From NCBI GenBank assembly GCA_964635325.1, contig CAZWOL010000018.1, positions 1-48,610 of the forward strand: 48,610 bases of DNA, written 5' to 3'. Every line of letters starts with the position of its first letter. The first letter of the stretch is position 1. The translations under genes were made by a program, and so were the position numbers. The stretch comes from BOG-1112 sp964635325 (GTDB taxonomy: Bacteria > Bdellovibrionota_B > Oligoflexia > Oligoflexales > Bog-1112). The notes under the pieces were generated by a model that was not told the DNA's origin, searched no databases, and saw only the letters and a list, made by a program, of their open reading frames with translations. Of this stretch, positions 35,692 to 44,290 are shown piece by piece.

Positions 35692-35725
35692 CTCCTTGCT
35701 CCTTATGAGCAATTTAGCCAAATGA

Positions 35726-35787
35726 TCCTAAGCCGTTGAAAAGAAGCTTAGGAGTGTTTTCAATGGTCAAAGAAAAACTACTGACCA
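35726..35787. promoter_or_regulatory. Two inverted repeats in the subtilase-gmk divergent gap
   Basis: TCCTAAGC (35726-35733) pairs with GCTTAGGA (35746-35753), a perfect 8-bp inverted repeat with a 12-base spacer. TGGTCA (35764-35769) pairs with TGACCA (35782-35787). The first lies about 35 bases upstream of the subtilase start and may be an operator or leader hairpin; it could also act as a terminator on the plus strand. Confidence 0.4.
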
Positions 35788-35927
35788 AGCTATCTTAGAC
35801 TGATAAAAATGAGTAAATTACTCGAACTCTTTTGAGACCTTGCGTATTACCTTTAAAACGGGACGAGACTTTCACCGATAGAGAGACTGGGTCCAGACCA
35901 CCGGATTATCCTAAGGCTTGCAACACT

Positions 35928-36599
35928 ATGACACAGCGGCAACGATCCATAGTCATCATCACCGCACCTTCTGGTACGGGTAAAACAACACTGACACGAC
36001 GCCTTGTAAAAGAAATTCCCCATCTTTCCTTCTCCGTCAGTGTTACGACACGCCCAATCCGAGTCGGAGAGGTTGATGGCGAGCACTACTGGTTTATGAA
36101 CCGGGATACTTTTCTACAAAAAGTAAAAAATGGAGACATGGTCGAGTGGGCTGAGGTTTTTGGTAATTTTTACGGCACTACGAAGGATGAAATAACGCGC
36201 ATTCAAAAACTTGGACACCAGGCTCTTCTTGAGATCGATGTGCAAGGTGCCAAAAATATCCGCAAACAGTACCCTGATGCCTGCGCCATTTTTATCATGC
36301 CTCCTTCGATCAAAGTTTTGTGGAGCCGTCTGTGTAACCGTGGCACCGATAGCTTCGATGTCCGTAAACGTCGTTTAAATACTGCAGGTAAGGAATTACA
36401 AGAAGGCACAAACTTCGAACACTTTATAGTCAACGATGAACTCGAAAAAGCCTTTGCCGAACTTAAGGATCTTGTTGAAAACGGCGCACCAGTTAGCCTT
36501 AGTCCTGATGAGGGGCGCAAGCACTGTGCTAGACTGATTGAAGAGTTCAATGATATGGAAGGTTTCATCAACTCGGAGCCCGATGTTATTGAACCTTAG
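35928..36599 (+). CDS. gmk: Guanylate kinase
   Basis: Phosphorylates GMP to GDP. 223 residues from the ATG at 35928, which starts MTQRQRSIVIITAPSGTGKTT: the P-loop APSGTGKTT (about 13-21) sits at the normal place near the N-terminus. A longer in-frame extension to 35832 is rejected. Family landmarks: SVSVTTRPIRVGEVDGEHYWF, the WAEVFGNFYGTTK substrate loop, LLEIDVQGAKNI, and the lid region RLCNRGTDSFDVRKRRL. The ribosome site is weak. It is followed after 9 bases by spoT/relA; in many proteobacteria rpoZ lies between these genes, and here it does not. Confidence 0.95.
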   Translation: MTQRQRSIVIITAPSGTGKTTLTRRLVKEIPHLSFSVSVTTRPIRVGEVDGEHYWFMNRDTFLQKVKNGDMVEWAEVFGNFYGTTKDEITRIQKLGHQALLEIDVQGAKNIRKQYPDACAIFIMPPSIKVLWSRLCNRGTDSFDVRKRRLNTAGKELQEGTNFEHFIVNDELEKAFAELKDLVENGAPVSLSPDEGRKHCARLIEEFNDMEGFINSEPDVIEP

Positions 36600-36608
36600 C
36601 GAGGAAAC

Positions 36609-38915
36609 ATGACTCACAACGAAGGGGGGAATTCCAATCCCTCTGCCAACATACCTGTAGAATCTTCTCTTAATTCTAAAAGCAAGAAAACGATCGATTC
36701 GTCACCTGAAGAGATGTTTGCTCGCTTCCTCACTAAGGTTCAAAAATATATCAAAGATGATCAAGCTTTGGCGCTTATTGAAAAAGCTTATCGTTTTGCT
36801 GCAGAAAAGCATACACATCAAAAGCGCAGTTCCGGCGAGCCCTATATTTGCCATCCCATTGCTGTTGCAGAAGTCATTGCTGAGCTTAAAGTCGATGTGA
36901 CAAGCTTGGTTTCAGCTCTCCTTCATGATGTTGTTGAAGATACCAATACGACTGTTGAAGAGATCAAAAAAGAATTTGGAAGCGAGACTGCTGAGATCGT
37001 CGATGGTCTTACCAAGCTTGCAAAAATCCAGTTCACATCCAAGCAAGAGCGCATGGCCGAAAACTTCCGCAAGATGATCATCGCCATGGCCAAAGACCTG
37101 CGTGTGATCATCATCAAACTTGGGGATCGACTGCACAACATGCGCACTCTTGATTCTCTTGCTGCTGAAAAGCGTCGACGTATAGCTCAAGAGACCCTTG
37201 ATATTTACGCTCCACTTGCTGGACGTCTTGGTATCTACAATATCCGCAGCGAACTCGAAGACCTCTGCCTTAAAGAAACCAAGTATGAAATCTACAAAGA
37301 GATCAGTCGCAACATAGCCGCAAAAAAGAAAGAACGTGAAGTCTACATCAAAGAAGTGGTCGAAATTCTCGAAAACGAACTCAAGAAATACGGCTTCAAA
37401 AACGCACGTGTTTCCGGACGACCCAAGCACTTCTATTCGATTTACAAGAAGATGGTTGATCGCCAACTTGCTTTTAAAGACATTCACGACCTCTTTGCAT
37501 TTCGTATACTTGTAGACTCTGTGAAAGATTGCTACGAAGCCGTCGGGATTGTTCATGCAATGTGGAAACCAATGCCTGGACGATTCAAAGACTATATTGC
37601 CATGCCAAAACCCAACTACTATCAGTCGCTGCACACGACGGTGATTCGACCGAACGGAACACCTGCTGAGATCCAGATTCGCACTAGAGATATGCATCGT
37701 ATTTGTGAGTACGGGGTTGCTGCGCATTGGTCTTACAAAGAGCAATTTAAGCAGAAAAGTGAAAAAACCGACCTCGAAAAATTTGCCTGGCTTCGTCAGA
37801 TGATGGAGCTACAAAACGATGTTCAAGATCCAACTGAATTTCTTGCTGCGATCAAAGTTGATCTTTTTGACGAAGAGATTTTTGTATTTACACCGCACGG
37901 AGATGTGATTCAGCTACCTGTTGGTGCCACGCCACTCGATTTTGCATTTGCAGTGCATACGGATGTCGGCATTTGTGCAGTAGGCGCTAAGGTGAACGGG
38001 CGCATTACACCTTTACGCAACAAATTAAGCTCCGGAGACATCATCGAGATCTTCACCTCTCCCAACCAACGCCCTTCCAAAGACTGGTTGCACTTTATTG
38101 CTAGTTCCAAAGCTCGCAACAAAATACGCTCCTTCTTTCGCAGTGAAGAACGCACCAAGAGCAAGAAGATTGGTAAAGAGATTCTCTCCAATGAGCTTGA
38201 TCGCAGAGGCATCGACTTTAATAAATTCTCTCATAGCAAGCAAAGTGAACAGCTTATAAAATTTGCAAAAGAAAGCTCCTTTGATGAGCTTTTGACTGCC
38301 ATTGGATATGGGCGCCTTAATTTGCAGGAGCTCATGGCCAAAGTATTTCCTGAGCACGGCCCTGCAATTGAATTAGCGTTAGAGCAAGCGAAGATTCCTG
38401 TAACAACAGAAAAGGGCACAGGATCTGGTGTTTTGGTCTCCGGCCTCGACAACATTCTTGTGACCTTCGGTCGTTGTTGCAATCCTCTACCGGGAGAGGA
38501 CATCTTTGGTTTTATCACTCGTGGTCGAGGTGTTTCCGTGCATCGCGTAGATTGCCCACGAGGCCTAGACCTCGATCCTGCACGTCGCATCAAAGTAACT
38601 TGGGCACACACAGAGAAACATGAAAGTCCGCATAAAGTGTATCTACGCATCTTAACCGCTGATCGACAGGGAGTGCTTGCTGACATTACGATGGCTATCT
38701 CGAAAAGCGGAGCAAATATTCTTAAGGCAGAGGTAAAAGTTTCTGCAGACAACAAAGGCATACTGCTCTTTGAAGTCTCTCTACGTGACTTGGATCATCT
38801 CTATCAAATCGTGAAGAGCATAGAGATGATCCCGGATGTGATCTTGGTAGAACGTCAGAGCAGCAGCCGTTTGGGTAAGGGTAAGCTTAAGAAAAAGAAA
38901 GTTCCGAAGGCATAG
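36609..38915 (+). CDS. spoT: Bifunctional (p)ppGpp synthetase/hydrolase, RelA/SpoT family
   Basis: 768 residues, full length. HD hydrolase domain (about 50-200) with HPIAVAEVIAEL (H82) and the intact HDVVED motif (106-111), so hydrolysis is predicted to be active. Synthetase domain (about 245-375) with RPKHFYSIYKKM, FAFRILVDS, EIQIRT and GVAAHWSYKE. TGS domain (about 413-475), then a helical/zinc-finger-like region with RCCNPLPGED, and a C-terminal ACT domain (about 695-765: VYLRILTADRQGVLADITMAISKSGANILKAEV). Controls the stringent response to starvation. Translated from an ATG with GAGGAAAC nearby, 9 bases after gmk; the two genes are likely co-transcribed. Confidence 0.96.
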   Translation: MTHNEGGNSNPSANIPVESSLNSKSKKTIDSSPEEMFARFLTKVQKYIKDDQALALIEKAYRFAAEKHTHQKRSSGEPYICHPIAVAEVIAELKVDVTSLVSALLHDVVEDTNTTVEEIKKEFGSETAEIVDGLTKLAKIQFTSKQERMAENFRKMIIAMAKDLRVIIIKLGDRLHNMRTLDSLAAEKRRRIAQETLDIYAPLAGRLGIYNIRSELEDLCLKETKYEIYKEISRNIAAKKKEREVYIKEVVEILENELKKYGFKNARVSGRPKHFYSIYKKMVDRQLAFKDIHDLFAFRILVDSVKDCYEAVGIVHAMWKPMPGRFKDYIAMPKPNYYQSLHTTVIRPNGTPAEIQIRTRDMHRICEYGVAAHWSYKEQFKQKSEKTDLEKFAWLRQMMELQNDVQDPTEFLAAIKVDLFDEEIFVFTPHGDVIQLPVGATPLDFAFAVHTDVGICAVGAKVNGRITPLRNKLSSGDIIEIFTSPNQRPSKDWLHFIASSKARNKIRSFFRSEERTKSKKIGKEILSNELDRRGIDFNKFSHSKQSEQLIKFAKESSFDELLTAIGYGRLNLQELMAKVFPEHGPAIELALEQAKIPVTTEKGTGSGVLVSGLDNILVTFGRCCNPLPGEDIFGFITRGRGVSVHRVDCPRGLDLDPARRIKVTWAHTEKHESPHKVYLRILTADRQGVLADITMAISKSGANILKAEVKVSADNKGILLFEVSLRDLDHLYQIVKSIEMIPDVILVERQSSSRLGKGKLKKKKVPKA

Positions 38916-38935
38916 AACACCTAAGGTTCAACTGC

Positions 38936-39811
38936 CTACAAAGCTTTACTTACAAGCTGCACACCTTCTTCTCCTCCCTTAGAGCTAAGGGTCCTTGTTA
39001 CCTCGAGTCGTGTTGCTTCATCCAAGGTACTCAAGACAACATTGAGGCTCTTTGCACGAACCAAGACAGCTCGACTCGCTGCAGCTCTAATGTCACTTTT
39101 CACGTTCTCTGCCAGTCCATCAATACTTGTCATTGCAGCTGCCAATTTACTAGCTTCGATGACTTCGTTTGTGTGCCAGATATAGTAGCCCCAGCCAAAG
39201 TTGAACACATCAAGAGCTGTTAGTATCGAACGAATTGCAACAATTGCTTCCCCATTAGCTCCATCTGTTCTATAGGGTGCAAGTTGGGCTTTCAATTCCT
39301 CCAACTGGCCTGCATCGAGCGAACAGCGTCCATTTGCTCCAAAAACTTCCGTATCTGGATCACAAACTGTATTGACGATCGACAAAGTGTAGGCACCCAG
39401 TCCAAAACTGCCGCCCATTACGAGAAAACTTAGCAACTCCCCAAACATCAGTGGTCGCTCAGGTCGTTCTACAATTAGAGGCAGAGCAAACTGTCCGACG
39501 CCTAATAAAAATTCAGCAGCTGATAACACAGCTCCACCAATGTATGTATCTCTTGCACTGAGCAAGCGTTCACTTTCTGCTTTTCTTTGATCATCAGCAG
39601 GCATCTTTGCTAAATAATCGCTGGACTCTTCCATTTGAACAGCACCATACGAAGTCAAAACCGCTAGCGCAGCAGCTCCTGCAGCTTGCACAACCCCAAG
39701 GGCCATATTCACTTTTTCAGGGGTTGTTAACGTCACAGCCTGAGCATTAGCAGAGGACAAAACACCACAAAGAGACAATGTACAAATCCAGGTGGATACT
39801 TTCTTTTTCAT
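38936..39811 (-). CDS. Hypothetical exported/membrane protein
   Basis: 291 residues from the ATG at 39811 (AGGA about 6 bases upstream; the in-frame GTG at 39823 overlaps that site). Signal peptide KKKVSTWICTLSLCGVLSSANAQA. Four or five hydrophobic segments follow (VQAAGAAALAVLTSYGAV, YIGGAVLSAAEFLLGVGQFALPLI, LMFGELLSFLVMGGSFGLGAYTLS, VFNFGWGYYIWH), separated by charged loops. Not recognised. It follows the 150-residue membrane protein by 23 bases in the same operon. Two cysteines in the loop VCDPDTEVFGANGRC may pair. Confidence 0.7.
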   Translation of the reverse strand: MKKKVSTWICTLSLCGVLSSANAQAVTLTTPEKVNMALGVVQAAGAAALAVLTSYGAVQMEESSDYLAKMPADDQRKAESERLLSARDTYIGGAVLSAAEFLLGVGQFALPLIVERPERPLMFGELLSFLVMGGSFGLGAYTLSIVNTVCDPDTEVFGANGRCSLDAGQLEELKAQLAPYRTDGANGEAIVAIRSILTALDVFNFGWGYYIWHTNEVIEASKLAAAMTSIDGLAENVKSDIRAAASRAVLVRAKSLNVVLSTLDEATRLEVTRTLSSKGGEEGVQLVSKAL

Positions 39812-39834
39812 ATTATTCCTCACAAGATAGATTC

Positions 39835-40287
39835 TTATCTACAAGCAACAAAAGCAACCATTAGAGCTCCGACACCAGTTTGAGCACTAAAAAAGGCAAA
39901 GCTAATCCATGCTCCATCATAGCTACCCCCACGTTTCATAAGAGTACCTGTCTGTGCACCTTTAGAATTTTGGCAAAAGAACGTTTTACTTGTGCATGTA
40001 CTTGGATATAAAAGAGGAGTGCAAGATCGACTGTAACACCCTACAGAGCGCGTACAAGGATAGTTTGTATATATAGTGGTCAGATGATTAAACTCAGAAT
40101 CTGAATCACAGTAGGGAACCTGCGCCTGTGCAGCCCATACGGACCCAGAAATAATCATACCCAGGACCCCGACACCCACACTTCCTATACCGACAACTAC
40201 AAAAACATCTTCCCAATTCGCATGAAGCTTATGAGGGTTCAAAAGCATGAGTATCATAAGCAGAGGTCCGAGAATCTTTCTTCGCAT
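39835..40287 (-). CDS. Hypothetical cysteine-rich membrane protein
   Basis: 150 residues, not recognised. Signal-like N-terminus (KILGPLLMILMLLNPHKLHA), two hydrophobic stretches (VFVVVGIGSVGVGVLGMIISGSVW at about 28-51 and AWISFAFFSAQTGVGALMVAFV at the C-terminus), and between them a Cys-rich loop (VPYCDSDSE... YPCTRSVGCYSRSCTPLLYPSTCTSKTFFCQ) with seven cysteines in about 45 residues, probably periplasmic and disulfide-bonded. It is paired with the next gene. No function can be assigned. Confidence 0.65.
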   Translation of the reverse strand: MRRKILGPLLMILMLLNPHKLHANWEDVFVVVGIGSVGVGVLGMIISGSVWAAQAQVPYCDSDSEFNHLTTIYTNYPCTRSVGCYSRSCTPLLYPSTCTSKTFFCQNSKGAQTGTLMKRGGSYDGAWISFAFFSAQTGVGALMVAFVACR

Positions 40288-40448
40288 TGTTTCGCCTTCC
40301 TGTTGTATAGCGTGGACAAAATTGCAGCACGGTGCGTTGGGAGGGTTGTAAAATGTATAAGTTAAAAATTAGATGAGTTAAAATCCGCGCTTCATGCCTT
40401 TAGTGAAAACAGGAGACCACAGCATCATGAGCAGAATACGAAATATAG

Positions 40449-40916
40449 CTATTTCAGTGCTTCCAAATCTGCACATGCCAGCTTTGGCATACCAGCTACA
40501 TTCTCGTGAACAACAATAGAGCGTGCATCTTCACGAACGATGTGGGCTATGGATTTATCTGTCTTGAAGCTCGTGTGTTTAGCAGGTATGTGAAACCAAA
40601 TCTCGTTAGCCTCTCCAACCTTTCCCTTTGGATCTTGCATATAGTGCCCACCTGCATCTTGGTCTGAGCATTTCAGAAGATGCACATGCGAAATATACCC
40701 TTTGCTGGGACTTAGACCTTCGACATGCATTTTAAAATCTGTTCCCTTTGGACCAAGCTGCATTTGTACTGTACCTATGATTTTTTTATCCGCCCCCTCC
40801 GCTTTTGCAAAAGAGTGAAAAGAGCCTTTGAAGGTATTGAACTTAAGCTTATTTTCTGCAGCTAAACTTAGATTTGAAAATAATGAAACGAAAGAAAGCA
40901 AAGCTAGACGTCGCAT
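40449..40916 (-). CDS. Cu-dependent superoxide dismutase-like exported protein
   Basis: 155 residues from the ATG at 40916, with a signal peptide ending near LSLAAEN. Beta-sandwich pattern of the SodC family: HVHLLKC (H77 and H79), AGGHYMQDP (H91), and SIVVHEN (H137), which align with the Cu ligands of Cu,Zn-SOD. C83 and C148 are placed for the family disulfide. The usual zinc-loop HxxxxxxxHxxD pattern is not evident, so it may be a Cu-only or non-catalytic relative. Predicted periplasmic. The start at 40916 has GGGGAC upstream; the longer frame to 40952 has no signal peptide at its start. Confidence 0.7.
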   Translation of the reverse strand: MRRLALLSFVSLFSNLSLAAENKLKFNTFKGSFHSFAKAEGADKKIIGTVQMQLGPKGTDFKMHVEGLSPSKGYISHVHLLKCSDQDAGGHYMQDPKGKVGEANEIWFHIPAKHTSFKTDKSIAHIVREDARSIVVHENVAGMPKLACADLEALK

Positions 40917-41023
40917 AGTTTTTTGTCCCCAGGTTGAAGATTGAATCTCCATCCTAGGAACTTTCCAAAACTCTGTCGAGCTCGATCACAGCATGTCAAA
41001 GTGACAATGCACTGAACACAACT

Positions 41024-42079
41024 TTAGAACGGTGCTGCAAGTCCAATTTTCTTCTGTGAATACAGGAGAGCCCCGCACAATTTATAGAGCATACGTGCTG
41101 CTACGTTACCATCCCACTCCGATGGAGTTGAAGATTTTGCGACTTCACAGAGATCAAAGCCGATGATGGTTTTCCCACTGAGGGCGAGTTGTTCAATGAG
41201 ATACGCAGCTTCATTAAACTCAAGACCTCCTGGCACAGGTGTTCCTGTTGATGGACAAAAACGTTGGTCGAGACCATCGATATCGAAGGATACGTAAACT
41301 TTTTCAGGGAGTTCCGACAAAATTTCTTTGCAAATTTGTGAGAACAAAACCCCTTCTTGCTTGCGTCTAAAATTCATACGGTCTGAAAAAACGCAGATGC
41401 GATTTTTATTTTCGATGCAGAAATTTTTTTCATGAAAAGAATAGTCGCGAATACCAATGGATACGAGTTTGGAGACCTGAGGAAAATCGCTCATAACGTT
41501 ATGCATGATGGATGCATGCGAGTGTTGAAAACCTTCGAAAGCGTCTCGAAGATCCAAATGTGCATCAAAGTGCAATATACCAAACTGTGAGTGCATCTCA
41601 CTTAGTTTTTTAATATATCCGTACGGTGAGGAGTGATCACCTCCGATGAGACCAACAAATTTCTTATGATCACAGAGCTGAGCTGTTTGTTCGTATACAA
41701 TCGCATTGACTTGAGCAGAGAGGGCATTGACCTGAGCACACGCATCAGCGTCTTCATTATCGCGAACTTTCTCGACTAGTTGTGATGCTTGTTCGTTCAT
41801 TGATGCTATACGCTGATCCCCTTCATGAAGGTAAAGACCAGCCCTATAGGGACGATCAAAGCATGGATCTTCAAGATCCATCTGTCGACTGGCTTCGAGT
41901 ATAATCTCGGGTCCTGCACTAGTACCCGCCCCATAGGAGGTTGTTGCTTCCCAGCTAACGGGGTAGAGCACTAGACTCGCCTGATCCAGGGTGGTTGGGA
42001 TGCCAAAGATTCCACTATCGTCCAAGGCGGCCGCTCCGCTCTCGACAAACGCAATCATTTCTTGAAACTTTTTATCCAT
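41024..42079 (-). CDS. Agmatinase/arginase-family ureohydrolase
   Basis: 351 residues. All manganese ligands are present: H149 in IGGDHSS, D172, H174 and D176 in HFDAHLDLR, D266 and D268 in SFDIDGLDQ, together with HASIM and GFDLCEV. Hydrolyses a guanidino compound (agmatine, arginine or formimidoylglutamate) to an amine and urea or formamide. PVPGG after the metal site is typical of agmatinases. About 40 residues longer than E. coli SpeB, with an insert around 85-125 (ASMNEQASQLVEKVRDNEDADAC...). No arginine decarboxylase is seen in the window, so the exact substrate is open. Confidence 0.9.
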   Translation of the reverse strand: MDKKFQEMIAFVESGAAALDDSGIFGIPTTLDQASLVLYPVSWEATTSYGAGTSAGPEIILEASRQMDLEDPCFDRPYRAGLYLHEGDQRIASMNEQASQLVEKVRDNEDADACAQVNALSAQVNAIVYEQTAQLCDHKKFVGLIGGDHSSPYGYIKKLSEMHSQFGILHFDAHLDLRDAFEGFQHSHASIMHNVMSDFPQVSKLVSIGIRDYSFHEKNFCIENKNRICVFSDRMNFRRKQEGVLFSQICKEILSELPEKVYVSFDIDGLDQRFCPSTGTPVPGGLEFNEAAYLIEQLALSGKTIIGFDLCEVAKSSTPSEWDGNVAARMLYKLCGALLYSQKKIGLAAPF

Positions 42080-42156
42080 CTTAGGTGCTCCTGCATTTCA
42101 TTGAAGACAAGCTTTATACAGGAGACTTGGATATCTAACTATGAAATTTCTCGATC

Positions 42157-44190
42157 TCACTTAATACGCAGCTGCTGAAGCTTAGGAGGAGGAACCTCGC
42201 TTTCCTGTGACAGTAATATACTATAGTCCCGGGTCTTTCCTACACGACCCTTATGATCCTTGGTGCGAACCTGTAGTCTGTAGCGAGCAGGTGCTAAATT
42301 TGAAATATCATATTGGGTTTGTGTTGTTTCATAATGTCCAAGGAATTGATCTTTTCTGCTTAATGAAAGGACATAAGATGCAGCACCTTGAACAGCTCGC
42401 CAACGCAGCGAAAGCCCCTTTGCAACTAGCTTCTTTTGGGGAGGTGGCAAATCCAAAAGATTGGGCGGATCGAGAAGTGGCACATAGAAGATCGAAAGCG
42501 GAAAATCATCAGTTCTTCCCACCAAAAAACCTTTCGCATTATAGGCATCAACTCTGAAGCGCCAGACACCCGCTGGAAGTGCCATTCGAAAATGTGTTGC
42601 TGCTGCCTCAAGATCACCTTTGAGATTTTTCTCTGCATTCATATACGAAATCTTCCAACGTGTTGCGCCTGGTGCCATGCTCCAACTCAAATCAACAGTT
42701 GTTTTGGGCTGCAGAGATTCGATTGTGTGATCTTTAGGACTCAACCAAGATAGGTCTATGGTATCAATAATTTCTAAAGTCATTGGACTAGCCCAAATCG
42801 ACTTAGTTAGCGTGTTCTGTGCTTGTACGCTCCACTCCAATTTACCGGGAGGTAGGTGATCAACTTTGAGTGAAGATCCTCGCGATTCGAAATTCAATGT
42901 TTTCTTCGATGCATCCGTTATTCGAAGTGAATACAATTCAGCATCAGGCACATCGGACCATTTGAAGACGAGTCCACTATGCCGCAAAGTATCCATACTC
43001 ACCTGCTTAGCTTCTGTGGGAAAAAGCAAAGTGGGCACCGATAATTTTTCAATGGCAGCAACGGACAGACGCCTTGGAGTTGAGTACAAAGGCGGGAGCG
43101 TTGGATCGTCCCATAAGGCACGTACACGCCAGAAATAGGTATGCTTTGTTTCTAACTGAACAGATCGGTCACTCTCATTTAAGGGTGTTGACAGCACCAA
43201 CTTACCCGTAAATGTTGGATCATTCGCAACTTCTAAAACGAAGCGTTTAGCAAGCTTGGATCCACTCCAGCTTAAATTAACAGAGATCCTATCTTGATCC
43301 GTTTTGATGATCGAATTGTCATTTGGCACAAGTGGAGTAGGTGCTGTTAAAGTTACAACTTCTATTCTACTAACTAAGCTCCGAGCTATCTCTTTGCCTC
43401 CCGATGTAGTCACAAGCTCCCAATAGGATACACCCTCTGGAAAAACTGCTTCGATACGTCCATCGCGACCTTGATCCTTAGTTGTAGCTAAAGTACGCAT
43501 AGAGTTTCGTTGGCGTCCAACATTCAATGCAACTTGATTTTTTCCAACTTCACCAGTGAATCGAATTTGAGTTGTAGCCTGACTATTGACACGACTGATC
43601 AGCGCTCTAGAACCGGGATAGGCAACAGCAGTAATATTGGAACGATTGCACTGACCAGAATCGAGGTTACGTCTTTTAGCAGAACCATCCTCCAAACTAA
43701 GCCCACCGCTCAAAACACATCCACTAACATCACCCTTATGGGCCGAGACTGCTAGCTCCGATTTTTCCTTATCCAGTTTAAGCGCATAATCCCCTACACG
43801 AACAACTGGAGCCGAGCCGTTACCCTTAGCTACCAAAGACCCCGTCATAAGGTGAAGACTTGTTTCTCCTTTCATCTCTTCCAATACGATGTAACTATCT
43901 TCTTCGACAAGAATTGCAGATCCGGATTTTGTAAAGACAATATCACATTGACTATCCGTTGCTGTTCGTACAGCATCACCTCGATAAAGAACTTGCCCTT
44001 GTTCAACATCTTTCCAGATCAATCGCTCGCCTGGCTTTTGTTGTGCATCATTTTTTTTGCCACGCACATAGGCAATAGGTTCACTTTTGGAAGCAAAGCT
44101 AATTTTAGACTTTGAGTACCAAAATTGTGTACCTATAAGCCCAAGAATCGAGATAACCAAAATCAAAAGGAATCGTCTCGCGCTCCGCAC
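42157..44190 (-). CDS. FecR-domain protein with Fn3-like repeats
   Basis: 677 residues from a GTG at 44190. N-terminal membrane helix (about 7-25), then a FecR-like domain (about 36-190: VRGKKNDAQQKPGERLIWKDVEQGQVLYRGDAVRTATDSQCDIVFTKSGSAILVEEDSYIVLEEMKG). Four fibronectin-III-like modules follow (about 286-377, 384-470, 478-560 and 575-665), each with a SW or RW near the start and a FWRVRA/RLQVRT type strand. In this type of protein the FecR domain is periplasmic and the Fn3 array spans the envelope. It diverges from an adenylate cyclase gene with a shared 100-base gap. A paralogue lies at the window end. Function not established. Confidence 0.85.
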   Translation of the reverse strand: MRSARRFLLILVISILGLIGTQFWYSKSKISFASKSEPIAYVRGKKNDAQQKPGERLIWKDVEQGQVLYRGDAVRTATDSQCDIVFTKSGSAILVEEDSYIVLEEMKGETSLHLMTGSLVAKGNGSAPVVRVGDYALKLDKEKSELAVSAHKGDVSGCVLSGGLSLEDGSAKRRNLDSGQCNRSNITAVAYPGSRALISRVNSQATTQIRFTGEVGKNQVALNVGRQRNSMRTLATTKDQGRDGRIEAVFPEGVSYWELVTTSGGKEIARSLVSRIEVVTLTAPTPLVPNDNSIIKTDQDRISVNLSWSGSKLAKRFVLEVANDPTFTGKLVLSTPLNESDRSVQLETKHTYFWRVRALWDDPTLPPLYSTPRRLSVAAIEKLSVPTLLFPTEAKQVSMDTLRHSGLVFKWSDVPDAELYSLRITDASKKTLNFESRGSSLKVDHLPPGKLEWSVQAQNTLTKSIWASPMTLEIIDTIDLSWLSPKDHTIESLQPKTTVDLSWSMAPGATRWKISYMNAEKNLKGDLEAAATHFRMALPAGVWRFRVDAYNAKGFLVGRTDDFPLSIFYVPLLDPPNLLDLPPPQKKLVAKGLSLRWRAVQGAASYVLSLSRKDQFLGHYETTQTQYDISNLAPARYRLQVRTKDHKGRVGKTRDYSILLSQESEVPPPKLQQLRIK

Positions 44191-44290
44191 AGATTTGACT
44201 CTCCCGTCCTCATTTCACAAAAAAATTCATTTTTAAGTATATTATAGATCTAGAAATTAAAGGAGCCTGCAATCGAGAGGATATCCCCGC

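Noticed and set aside
36912..37745. 277-residue minus-strand ORF inside spoT
   Set aside because: It is antisense to the conserved HD and synthetase domains of spoT; no ribosome site or known family.
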